The notes: a model not told the origin generated them from the letters alone. A stretch of DNA of 64,000 nt from Xenorhabdus nematophila ATCC 19061 (GCF_000252955.1 NC_014228.1:4186701-4250700), one strand, 5' to 3'; numbered from the stretch's first letter, positions 32,166 to 40,785 are shown. Numbers and translations: made by a program.

Positions 32166-32819
32166 ATGTCGATAGCTGAAAAAGTAAGAGCAACAATTAA
32201 GAAAATGAAGCCCGGAACTGTCTTCATGGTCAGTGACTTACCTACTTATCATGAAGAAAAAAGTGCAACATTAAAAGCTGTCAACTATTACTCTTCCAGT
32301 GATAAATTAAAAGAGAAATATGGTGAGATTAATAAAATTGCTTATGGTCTTTATTATAAGGAAGAACAGGGCATTTTAGGCAAGCTTCCCCCATCTTACG
32401 ATGCTATTTTACGCGCAATCATTATTGATAAAAATAGAAAGGTCGGTTATGTAACAGGGCATCAGCTCTTTAATAATAAGGGGTTGTCTACACAAGTTCC
32501 CGCGATCACAACTGTTGTGACGTCAAAGAATTCACCAGCAAAAATTGATGTTGCTGGAATTAAAATTGAAGTAAAAAGAAAAATTGTAAGAATAAAAGAG
32601 CGTGATATTAAGAGATATGAATTCGAATTTATATTAAATAATTTAGAAAGAGTTCAATCTATTGGGTCAGAAAACATTGTAGATGATCTCAGTGATTATA
32701 TTAAATTAATTTATGATGATAAATATCAATTTAAGGAGTTGTATAATCATCTGCAATATAAGAAAACTAAAGCATTTCTAAATAAGCTATATGGACACCG
32801 ACTGAATTCAAGTTGGTGA
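32166..32819 (+). CDS. AbiEi-like antitoxin-type protein (DUF6088-like), unpaired
   Basis: A 217-residue protein whose N-terminal winged-helix part (MSIAEKVRATIKKMKPGTVF) and following core (YGLYYKEEQGILGKLPPSYD, GYVTGHQLFNNKGLSTQVPA) look like the DUF6088/AbiEi family, antitoxins of type IV AbiE-like systems. A good ribosome site (AGGAGG) and a TTGATT/CATAAT promoter (32112-32139) precede it. The usual partner, a nucleotidyltransferase AbiEii toxin, is not downstream; an IS110 end follows instead. Family call is by recall of sequence pattern and is moderately secure. Confidence 0.6.
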   Translation: MSIAEKVRATIKKMKPGTVFMVSDLPTYHEEKSATLKAVNYYSSSDKLKEKYGEINKIAYGLYYKEEQGILGKLPPSYDAILRAIIIDKNRKVGYVTGHQLFNNKGLSTQVPAITTVVTSKNSPAKIDVAGIKIEVKRKIVRIKERDIKRYEFEFILNNLERVQSIGSENIVDDLSDYIKLIYDDKYQFKELYNHLQYKKTKAFLNKLYGHRLNSSW

Positions 32820-33010
32820 CATATTTTCTGACAAAAGTAGTCGCAAACATATATTCGGCTTCTCAATGAGCCCTGATGAAAATCCGCACTCTCTGCCCTC
32901 ATTATTTCAACGGCCTTTGACAGACTATCTTATTTACCCGGTTCACAGAGAGTCGGTACTACCTGTCAGTACATCAACTTATGGAATTCTATTGCATAGT
33001 TATTGCTTAT
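32820..33010 (-). other. non-coding tail of the IS110 element, candidate guide-RNA region
   Basis: No gene is visible. The stretch lies directly downstream of the IS110 transposase stop on the minus strand. In IS1111-subgroup elements the non-coding end next to the transposase encodes the guide RNA that directs insertion. Local inverted repeats such as CCTGTCAGTAC with GTACTGACAGG-type arms hint at structure, but the boundary of the element is not defined. Confidence 0.3.
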
Positions 33011-33603
33011 TCACCGTGCTTCATAAACCGATTGTTGGTTAACTAAGGCCCACGCAATGCGGGCATTTTTATTCGCCAGTGCCACTGCCGCTTTATTGCT
33101 CCCGCTGCGGGCTATCACGCCTTTTAACCAGCGTTGTAATCCATTACATTGTTCCTCGGGGAGTTTTTGTACCCGATACACCACTGAACGGGCACCGTGG
33201 ATCAGTATTCCCCGCAAATAGCTATCCCCGCGTTTTGTGATACCCAATAACCTGACTTTACCACCACTGCTATGCTCTCTTGGCACCCGCCCCAGATAAC
33301 TGGCAAAATGGCGGCCATTTTTGAAGTGCGTGCTGTCGCCCAAAGCGACCATCAGAGCCGATGCCCCCAACGGGCCGATACCCGGCAGTGTTAGCAAACG
33401 ACGGATATCTTCTTGTTGCGCATTCAGCTGGTCGAGGCGTTTATCCGGCACGTTCAGGCGCTGCTGTTGTTCTTTGAGTTCACGCAAGAGTTCCTGAAAT
33501 AATTCACGGCTCAACGGCGTCAGGTCATTTTCCGCGTTTTCCAGATAGTCAGGCAAACATTGCTCAACCTTGTGGGCACTTTCCGGTATGGCAATGCCAT
33601 ATT
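33011..33603 (-). pseudogene. IS110-family transposase, C-terminal exon
   Basis: This piece encodes the C-terminal Transposase_20 domain with LLTLPGIGPLGASALMVAL, SYLGRVPREHSSGGK and GDSYLRGILIHGARSV, including the catalytic serine region. Its first codons (YGIAIPES) begin at the exact 3' boundary of a group II intron at 33603/33604. With the N-terminal exon it would rebuild one transposase of about 345 residues. Confidence 0.85.
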
Positions 33604-33643
33604 ATCGGGTCGCGCAAGGGAACTTCCCCCCTGCGCTCCCACG

Positions 33644-33677
33644 GAACCGGACGTGACAGTCTCCCGTCATCCGGCTC
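33644..33677 (-). other. group II intron domain V (outer intron)
   Basis: On the minus strand a 34-base hairpin begins GAGCCGGATGACGGGAGAC and ends GTCCGGTTC, the standard bacterial domain V with its two-base bulge. A domain VI-like sequence and the 3' splice site follow within 40 bases. Confidence 0.8.
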
Positions 33678-34245
33678 TTGTCGTTGACCGTTCACGCCGC
33701 GTACAAATTTCCCAGTGTGCAAACAGGCCGGGCTTAGCGCTCTGTATCCTTCTCAACCATTCATATGCCTGAGCCAGGCTGCCGTGTACCCGCTTATATT
33801 TGCGGGCGACCCATTTCGCAAGGTGCAGATCTATATGACTGGCTATACAGCCCATCGCTGATCGATAAAAGCGCCCATAGTACTTAATCCAGCCTCGTAA
33901 CATGGGATTGAGCCATCGCGCCATGACTTCCAGAGACAACGGGGTTTTATGACTCAGATCCCAACCCCGTACCGTCTGCCGGATTGCCTTCGCCGCTCTG
34001 GCGCTTATCGCTGGCAGGAAATTCACCGACAGCTCTCCCTCTTTTGAGAATGACTTTCTTGGCCTGAATGTATAGCCCAAAAAGTCAAAGCTGATTTCAG
34101 GATATGCCTCCGTTCTTTCCCTGTCCTTGCAATAGACGACTTTCGTCTTGCCCGGACTCATTTCCAGCTTACATTCACCCAGGCGCGCTCTGAGCCTGCT
34201 ACGCAACATCATTGCCTGCGCATGGCTCTTGCAGTGGATGACAAG
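33667..34245 (-). pseudogene. group II intron maturase, C-terminal part (outer intron)
   Basis: The frame starts at LVIHCKSHAQAMMLRSRLRA, the sequence expected right after the YADD box, and continues through the thumb/maturase X domain (KTKVVYCKDRERTEAYPEIS, FDFLGYTFRPR, LRGWIKYYGRF). Everything up to YADD is missing: upstream lies the 3' end of the inner intron. It differs from the inner intron's maturase at many positions, so it is a distinct intron and not a duplicate. Confidence 0.8.
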
Positions 34246-34284
34246 TCGAGTCGCCTCGGGGAACCTCCCCCCAAGGCGCTCACG

Positions 34285-34318
34285 GAACCGGACGTGAACG
34301 TCTCCGCTCATCCGGCTC
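34285..34318 (-). other. group II intron domain V (inner intron)
   Basis: On the minus strand this 34-base hairpin begins GAGCCGGATGAGCGGAGACG and ends GTCCGGTTC. About 40 bases later the sequence changes to RT coding sequence of the outer intron, marking the inner intron's 3' end near 34250. Confidence 0.8.
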
Positions 34319-34371
34319 TTCCCATTGAAGCCTGCCCCCATAGTCGCGGCCAGTGGGCAAACAACCTCGTT

Positions 34372-35908
34372 TCACTCCGCGCAACACGCGCTGGCCCGTC
34401 GCCGGTGGCCCCGAAGTCGCTTATGTTTACGGGTCAGCCATAACACGAGTTTGCGATCGATTTGCCTCAGCGTTGGATACAGTGCCGATTTATAAAAAGC
34501 ACCGTAATAATTTATCCAGCCTCTGATTTTCGCATTGAACATATGCGCCAGATCGTACAAGGACTTGTCACTGCGATTTTGCAGACCCCAACTCCTCACC
34601 TCCTGACGGATTGCTTTCCCTGCTCTGGCACTCATCCCCGGACTGAAGTTAACGAAGGTCTTACCCCAGCGATTCTTCGACAAACGGGGCCGGAATGTAT
34701 AGCCCAGAAAGTCGAAGCGCGTCTCTGCGTAATTCCCCCGTCGATCGGCATCTTTACAGTAAACCATCCGGGTCTTCTGCGGATGCAACTCCAGCCCACA
34801 TTGCGCGAACCGCTGGCCTGCTTTACTTATCAGTACTTATCAGTGCTTCGGCCTGCGACTGACTGTGACAGTGGCATACAACATCATCGGCATACCTTTC
34901 AAAGGGGACGCCGGGAAACTGACGTTTCATCCACATATCAAAGGCATAATGCAGGAACAGATTCGAGATCAGGGGTGAAATCACGCCGCCCTGCGGCGTC
35001 CCTCTGTTCCGTACCTGCACCCTTCCATCCGGCATTTGCACCGGTGCCTTCAGCCAGCGTTCGATATACATCACCAACCAGCGTTCCTGTGTGTGATGCC
35101 GCACTGCTTTCAGTAACAGGGCATGAGCAATATTATCAAAGAAGCCTTTGATATCGATTTCCACAACCCAGTCAAACTTCCAGCAGCGTGTTCTCGCCTG
35201 CGCAATCGCCTGGTGAGCAGATTTCCCCGGCCGGTAGCCATACGAGTCGGCATGGAACAAAGGTTCCAGTACAGGCTCAAGTACCTGTTTAACGACCATC
35301 TGGGCGATTCTGTCCGACACGGCAGGAATACCGAGCGGACGCACACCACCATCAGCTTTGGGGATCTCCACCCGCCTTACCGCCTGCGGCATATAACTGC
35401 CCGAAGCCAGTCTGTTCCATAGCTTGTAGAGATTGTCTGCAACATTCTCGTCAAACCCGGCCAGTGTCTGTCCGTCAATACCTGCCGCACCACGGTTAGC
35501 TTTCACTCGTTTATACGCTTCCCACACCTGTCGCTTACTCACAGGAAATGGCTTTGCCGATTTTACAGCAGTCCTCCCACCGGCTTTATCGCCCGTGGTT
35601 GCTGTCGTGCCATCAGCACAATGGGGCAAGCCCTTTGCTCCAGACCCATTACGGTCCTTCAGCGCTATTACGGCTTGCTCCGCCCCTGTACCCCGCATTG
35701 GTACTCTGGCGCTCATGGGACCTCCACTTGCGTTTCTCCCTTCACATCGGGGTGACAGGTTCCCACGTTCCATGCCAGAGCCTGTGTTGTGCTCATGCTG
35801 TCTATATGCCGGATGCCGTCCAGCCAGTAACCAGATAGCCGCTGGACTTATCACGCACCGCTTAGAAAGCGCGTTTTTGACATCATCTTGTTCCTTTCGA
35901 CACTGCAT
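34372..35908 (-). pseudogene. group II intron reverse transcriptase/maturase, frameshifted (inner intron)
   Basis: The N-terminal part contains the RT blocks: KANRGAAGIDGQTL, IPKADGGVRPLGIPAVSDRI, DIKGFFDNI, GTPQGGVISPLISN and FERYADDVV with the catalytic Asp pair. It stops after ...EALISTDK. The second part from 34788 resumes with LHPQKTRMVYCKDADRRG, FDFLGYTFRPR and IRGWINYYGAFY. A 10-base tandem repeat, TACTTATCAG twice near 34828-34847, causes the frameshift; removing one copy restores a continuous frame. True translation start is uncertain, probably near 35600; sequence before that is intron RNA domains. Confidence 0.85.
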
Positions 35909-36113
35909 CTACAGTTCACTCTCGTTCATCTTCACAACACATACATGACGCATCTGACTGCGCCTTTTCCCTGACGCTCACCACCACCGCTCTTAACGGC
36001 AGCAGCTCAGGGTAGTTTGAAGGCGGCGTCTGGACACCGCCTCCGAGGGGCCGACCCTCATCTCTCGCACAGCATTGCACCCTTCTTTGCCACAGGGTTC
36101 ATTCGTGGCACAC

Positions 36114-36558
36114 CTAAGCCCAGTCCCCGGATTTGATTAATCAGTGCCGTTCTGTTTTTCATGAGCCGCTGGCGAACCCGGTGCAAACACTGAATATCCG
36201 GTTGTTCCTGCGTTTTTTCCGGGACATAACGCATTCCCGGACGACGGTCGGCTTCCACAATAGCCACAGCATCGTTTTTATCATTCTTGCTGCCCATTCT
36301 GAACGGGGCGACATATTGGGGGCTGATTTGCTTCACCTCATGACCAAAGCGTTTAAATTGGCGGCTCCAATAATTTGCGCTGCCACACGCCTCCATCACG
36401 ATTTTTGAAGGGGGTTGTTGAGCAATGAATTCAGTGAGTTTCTCACGCATAATCACCGTATTTTTAATTGTTTTTCCGAGTGGAGACACAATATGTAATT
36501 GAAACACTCGCTTTGCCAGATCAATTCCGATAACTTGTTCCCTTGGACACCTCTGTCA
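36114..36558 (-). pseudogene. IS110-family transposase, N-terminal exon
   Basis: The frame encodes the DEDD-type RuvC-like domain of IS110 transposases: VIGIDLAKRVFQLHIV (first Asp), KIVMEACGSANYW (Glu) and GSKNDKNDAVAI (Asp pair). It ends with NQIRGLGL at the intron boundary 36113/36114. Upstream, between TGA at 36556-36558 and the conserved VIGIDL there is no ATG, GTG or TTG, so the start codon appears lost. The interrupted gene is thus damaged even if the intron splices. Confidence 0.8.
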
Positions 36559-36612
36559 TATTTTTGCTGATGTATTCAGCATGGCTCACTGAAGCCGTTT
36601 TGGGGAGGTGTC
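36545..36612. repeat. 68-bp stretch bounded by 9-bp inverted repeats
   Basis: GGACACCTC (36545-36553) and GAGGTGTCC (36604-36612) are perfect inverted repeats, and GCTGA...TCAGC forms an inner hairpin. It lies exactly between the IS110 transposase start and the degraded end of an IS630 copy. It may be the IS110 left end with its sub-terminal repeat, or a small separate element. Confidence 0.5.
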
Positions 36613-37577
36613 CATTTCATTATTTCATAATAGTGATACACTCATTTTTCTCATTCCCGGTTGTTGCCCTGATGAAAATGCGTTAATAAACGCTTCAACG
36701 CATTTCAAGAGTTGCCACATATACTGACAACAATGATTCCGTGTGACGGTTTCATGCAATGATTGCCATAGGCGTTCAATCTTATTTATCCATGGCGACT
36801 AGACCGGTAAAAACAACAGATTAAATTTAGGATTTTGTTTTCGCCATGCCCGACTTTCCGGCTTTTATGAATGCCATAGTTATCTACAATCAACGTGATG
36901 TTTTTTGCATGGCGATATTGGCCATTCAGTTCCTTTAACAGGTTGATAAATAAATCAGAATTTTTCTTTATACCGCTGACATAAGTCACTCGGCCTGTTT
37001 GGGCGTCAAGGCAGCCCGCAAGGCAGTGTTTTTGATTTTTTCCCGGCGTCATGACCCGTTTTTGTTGCCCTTTCAGACACCAGTCCGCCTTTCGAAAGCA
37101 ACAAACCGAATAATTCATGGATTATCCGAGTAATCAGCTCAATGCTCCACCGTGAACGCAGGCAGCCAAAATCCTGCGGGGAGTGCTGTAATAAGAACGA
37201 CAGCAAACTAAAAAGTGGCGCTAAATTCCAGGTGGCAGGTCTGCCTGACGGTAAACTTTTTAATCCTTCCAGCCCATACAACGTAAACCAATTTATCCAA
37301 CGATTAACCGAAGAACGTGAACAATGAAGGGTTCTGGAGAGGGCAGAAACGGTCTTGCCTTCATGTAACATTAAGAGTGCCATGAGTCGGCGTGCATAAT
37401 CTTTATCCCGGGTTTTATGAATAAATTTTTTCATCTGACGTCGTTCACTTCGGGGTATAGGTGCTATGATTGGCATCACTCAGTCCATTTTGGGATTTTT
37501 TTGATTTGGCGATTAATCAGCTCGCAAAAACCGGACTGAGTTCCCTTCAAGTGATCTACTATTTTGAATAGCTTATT
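36613..37577 (-). mobile_element. IS630-family copy (i), internally deleted, outer end truncated
   Basis: The inner end at 37577 is intact (on the minus strand it reads AATAAGCTATTCAAAATAGT, preceded by TA at 37578-37579). The outer end is recognisable only from 36623 (TTTCATAATAGTGATACAC). The transposase inside has lost about 75 codons. It is almost identical to copy (ii), which has the same deletion, and is in opposite orientation, with 665 bases of a broken gene between them. Confidence 0.8.
36640..37479 (-). pseudogene. IS630 transposase with internal deletion (copy i)
   Basis: The first 130 codons encode the N-terminal HTH domain (RRLMALLMLHEGKTVSALSR, SVNRWINWFTLYGLEGL). After RIIHELFG the sequence jumps, with a frame change, to KADWCLKGQQKRVMTPGK. 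Compared with the intact copy at 39120-40160, about 75 residues including the first catalytic Asp (YEDEVDI) are missing. The second Asp (LIVDNYGIHKS) is present; further frame changes follow. Confidence 0.85.
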
Positions 37578-38242
37578 TAGAAAAAGTTAAGATTTATGAT
37601 AGAGATAATGCAACAGAAATTAAGCCACATCAGCAAGATGGACATGAAGATTTTTTTGTAGACACTGATAGTCAAGGAAATATATTGTTTTTTATTCATC
37701 CTTTTGCATCATTACCTATCATTCTTCATTTAAACTCTCTGGTCATTGACTCTGCAAATATAGTGACTGCAAATGATATCCTATACGTTGTTGATAATAC
37801 ACTGAAGAATATGGATATAGAATTTGATCAGCCAGAGATCATTAATTTTTAGGGAGGTGATTTCAAATCAAATGGAGAATATAATTTCTTCGTTAAAATA
37901 GAAAAAAATCCTGTTGTTAAAAATGGAGACTCCATATTATTTTTTGTTAATGATAAATACGTCAGACGTTCTATTCAGGTTGATAACAATAATTTAGGTA
38001 GTTATTCAATTGCTTTACCTTATGCTATATTTGAAGAAAATGTTCATTCAAAGTTTTATTATGTTGTTATCAGAAATTCAGGTGACATAATATCATCTAA
38101 ATCCTCTTATATGGATTTAGTTTATAAAGGAAAATCCAATCAACCTTGGGATGGCGCTAACAGAGCATATGAAACCTGTGAGGTATATTCCAGTGGTCAC
38201 GTTCTTATAGAACAATATGATGTTATTAATGATGGGTATCTA
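37568..38242 (+). pseudogene. interrupted gene, front fragment, with internal amber codon
   Basis: A single frame reads through about 220 codons (KVKIYDRDNATEIKPHQQDG, KNGDSILFFVNDKYVRRSIQ, LGSYSIALPYAIFEENVHSK) with one in-frame TAG at 37850-37852. Its 5' end is cut by IS630 copy (i) and its 3' end by copy (ii), which inserted at TA 38241-38242. The GDSI-FFVN-...-LG-Y-I-LPYAI pattern resembles an immunoglobulin-like beta repeat of surface or secreted proteins. Joined to the fragment at 40358 it continues in frame. Family unknown; AT-rich. Confidence 0.65.
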
Positions 38243-38339
38243 AATAAGCTTTCAAAATAGTAGATCACTTGAAGGGAACTCAGTCCGGTTTTTGCGATCT
38301 GATTAATCGCCAAATCAAAAAAATCCCAAAATGGACTGA

Positions 38340-39019
38340 GTGATGCCAATCATAGCACCTATACCCCGAAGTGAACGACGTCAGATGAAAAAATTTATTC
38401 ATAAAACCCGGGATAAAGATTATGCACGCCGACTCATGGCACTCTTAATGTTACATGAAGGCAAGACCGTTTCTGCCCTCTCCAGAACCCTTCATTGTTC
38501 ACGTTCTTCGGTTAATCGTTGGATAAATTGGTTTACGTTGTATGGGCTGGAAGGATTAAAAAGTTTACCGTCAGGCAGACCTGCCACCTGGAATTTAGCG
38601 CCACTTTTTAGTTTGCTGTCGTTCTTATTACAGCACTCCCCGCAGGATTTTGGCTGCCTGCGTTCACGGTGGAGCATTGAGCTGATTACTCGGATAATCC
38701 ATGAATTATTCGGTTTGTCGCTTTCGAAAGGCGGACTGGTGTCTGAAAGGGCAACAAAAACGGGTCATGACGCCGGGAAAAAATCAAAAACACTACCTTG
38801 CGGGCTGCCTTGACGCCCAAACAGGCCGAGTGACTTATGTCAGCGGTATAAAGAAAAATTCTGATTTATTTATCAACCTGTTAAAGGAACTGAATGGCCA
38901 ATATCGCCATGCAAAAAACATCACGTTGATTGTAGATAACTATGGCATTCATAAAAGCCGGAAAGTCGGGCATGGCGAAAACAAAATCCTAAATTTAATC
39001 TGTTGTTTTTACCGGTCTA
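38340..39019 (+). pseudogene. IS630 transposase with internal deletion (copy ii)
   Basis: Same HTH region and same deletion as copy (i), differing at only a few residues (FGLSLS against FGLLLS, CRFRK against CCFRK, KHYLAG against KHCLAG). The remaining 3' part resumes at 40174 after copy (iii). It cannot encode an active transposase, but its ends might still be recognised by an intact relative. Confidence 0.85.
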
Positions 39020-40171
39020 AATAGCTGTTCCAAATAATAGATCACGGGTAGGGAACTCAATCCGAATTGAGCGATCTGATTAATCGCCAAACCAAAAAAA
39101 TCACCCATCGGACTGAGTTATGCCAATCATAGCATCGATACCGCAAGATGAACGCCATTTAATGCAAAAAACTATCCAGAAAACTCGCGATAAAAATCAT
39201 GCCAGAAGGCTTATCGCCATGCTCATGCTGCACGATGGTGATAGTATCAGTCAGGTAGCGAAAACCCTTGCCTGTAGTCGTTCTTCTGTTGGCCGTTGGG
39301 TTAATTGGTATACGCTGTATGGCATAGAAGGCTTGCAGTCATTGCCTTCTGGCCGTCCACGTCAATGGCCCGTTGAATCAATTTGTCTCTTATTACGCCA
39401 ACTTATTTCACACTCTCCTGAAGTCTTTGGTTATCAGCGTTCCCGTTGGAGCAGTGAATTACTCGCGATACAAGTCCATGAGATAACCGGATACCCACTC
39501 CATGCCTCAACGATACGCCGGTGGTTGCCACAGGCCAATATTGTTTGGCGACGGGCTGCACCCACATTGCGAATACATGATCCTCATAAAGAAGAAAAAC
39601 TGAGGGCAATTAATGATGCGCTGGAGAAATGCAACCCAGACCATCCGGTCTTTTATGAAGATGAAGTCGATATTCACCTTAACCCCAAAATAGGGGCAGA
39701 CTGGCAATTACGTGGACAACAAAAACGGGTTATTACGCCAGGTCAGAATGAGAAATATTATCTGGCAGGGGCCTTACACAGTGGCACAGGAAAAGTCAGT
39801 TATGTTGGGAGTAATAACAAGGATTCATCATTATTTATCAAACTATTAGCGCATCTGAAAGCCACCTACCGTCGGGCAAAAAGCATCACCTTGATAGTCG
39901 ATAACTACATCATTCATAAAAGCCAGAAAACGCAACAGTGGTTAGCTCAAAACTCTAAATTTCGTTTGATTTATCAACCGATTTATTCGCCATGGATAAA
40001 CCATATTGAGAAACTATGGTTAGCCCTTCATGAAACGATTACACGTAATCATTGTTGTCGCTATATGTGGCAATTATTGAGAAAAGTGCGTGGTTTTATG
40101 GAGACGGTTAGCCCATTTCCGGGAAATAAACATGGCACCGCAAAAGTGTATCAATATTAGGAACAGTTATT
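39020..40171 (+). mobile_element. IS630-family element (iii), apparently complete
   Basis: A 1152-bp element with terminal inverted repeats AATAGCTGTTCC and GGAACAGTTATT, inserted at TA (39018-39019, duplicated at 40172-40173). The uninterrupted target ACCGGTCTAGTCGCC is visible in copy (i) at about 36797-36811 (inverse strand), which proves the insertion point. It is a different IS630 subtype from copies (i), (ii) and (iv). Confidence 0.9.
39120..40160 (+). CDS. IS630-family transposase, intact
   Basis: A 346-residue transposase with an N-terminal HTH (RRLIAMLMLHDGDSISQVAK, SSVGRWVNWYTLYGIEGL) and the DDE catalytic core: YEDEVDIHLN (first Asp), LIVDNYIIHKS (second Asp) and WINHIEKLWLAL (Glu). 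No frameshift or stop is seen. This is the only apparently functional transposase among the IS630 copies here. Confidence 0.92.
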   Translation: MPIIASIPQDERHLMQKTIQKTRDKNHARRLIAMLMLHDGDSISQVAKTLACSRSSVGRWVNWYTLYGIEGLQSLPSGRPRQWPVESICLLLRQLISHSPEVFGYQRSRWSSELLAIQVHEITGYPLHASTIRRWLPQANIVWRRAAPTLRIHDPHKEEKLRAINDALEKCNPDHPVFYEDEVDIHLNPKIGADWQLRGQQKRVITPGQNEKYYLAGALHSGTGKVSYVGSNNKDSSLFIKLLAHLKATYRRAKSITLIVDNYIIHKSQKTQQWLAQNSKFRLIYQPIYSPWINHIEKLWLALHETITRNHCCRYMWQLLRKVRGFMETVSPFPGNKHGTAKVYQY

Positions 40172-40357
40172 TAGTCGCCATGGATAAATAAGATTGAACG
40201 CCTATGGCAATCATTGCATGAAACCGTCACACGGAATCATTGTTGTCAGTATATGTGGCAACTCTTGAAATGCGTTGAAGCGTTTATTAACGCATTTTCA
40301 TCAGGGCAGCAACCGGGAATGAGAAAAATGAGTGTATCACTATTATGAAAACTTATT

Positions 40358-40728
40358 TAGCTGAATATGCAAGTAACCCACATAACGAAGGTTTATTTAT
40401 TAAAATTAAAGGCACCAATGATCCTAATGATACAAATAAAGTACCTTTTGGATCTTCAATAAGATTAAATTTATATATTCAATCGAGCAACAAAAATTTC
40501 ACACAAACTTTTTCTGGTTTAATGCCAACACACCCAGATGAAATGGGAGGAGATACTGCGACACTGTTCATCGGAATAGATAATAATTATTTGAAAGGGG
40601 TTTTTGGATATACAAATGGTTATGATGGTAAAATTGCCCTTGACTATCAAATAGGAAATGATGCTGATATAGATGTTATCTATGGCGGGGTGTGGAATGG
40701 ATATATAAGCACAGAGCCCTTTGCATGA
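40358..40728 (+). pseudogene. interrupted gene, C-terminal fragment
   Basis: An ATG at 40345 would give a 127-residue protein, but its first codons (MKTY) are the end of IS630 copy (ii). The host sequence starts at 40358 and reads AEYASNPHNEGLFIKIKGTN ... ALDYQIGNDADIDVIYGGVW to TGA. It is in frame with the fragment ending at 38242, so both belong to one gene of roughly 345 codons plus a missing front. No known family; beta-rich, without membrane segments. Confidence 0.65.
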
Positions 40729-40785
40729 TAATTAAAACTATTTGAATATAGTTTTAATTTTAACAAAAAAATAAAATGGTTTATA

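Larger units (their letters stand above)
33604..36113 (-). mobile_element. composite group II intron inserted in the IS110 transposase gene
   Basis: On the minus strand the element starts with GTGTG at 36113 and ends ...CCCGAT at 33604, matching the GUGYG...AY rule. Removing it joins GGGCTTAG to AATATGGC, giving the uninterrupted IS110 sequence GLGLEYGIAIPES. Inside are one reverse transcriptase gene (frameshifted), a domain V, a second RT C-terminal part, and a second domain V. It therefore carries two intron 3' ends but only one 5' end and one RT N-terminus, and looks like the product of one intron inserting in another followed by loss. Confidence 0.75.
38243..40357 (+). mobile_element. IS630-family copy (ii), internally deleted and interrupted by copy (iii)
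   Basis: The ends are AATAAGCTTTCAAAATAGT on the left and, inverted, AATAAGTTTTCATAATAGT on the right, flanked by a TA duplication (38241-38242 and 40358-40359). Copy (iii) lies inside at 39020-40171. The transposase has the same internal deletion as copy (i). Removal of the whole element joins the two fragments of the host gene in frame (GYL then AEYASN). Confidence 0.85.

Noticed and set aside
34462-35948. Plus-strand open frames opposite the intron reverse transcriptase (34462-35151, 35433-35948)
   Set aside because: They run antisense to clear RT motifs and encode no recognisable domain.
36066-36070. GTGCG at 36070-36066 (minus strand) as the group II intron 5' end
   Set aside because: Joining there would give VAKKGAML followed by YG, which does not fit IS110 transposases. 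GTGTG at 36113 restores GLGLEYGIAIP in frame.
37578-38242. A mobile composite transposon bounded by the two inverted IS630 copies
   Set aside because: The outer end of copy (i) is truncated, neither copy has an active transposase, and the cargo is a broken gene; there is no flanking duplication for the whole unit.
40345-40728. An independent 127-residue gene starting at ATG 40345
   Set aside because: Its first four codons belong to the end of an IS630 copy; the rest is in frame with the fragment ending at 38242, so it is the back part of a disrupted gene.
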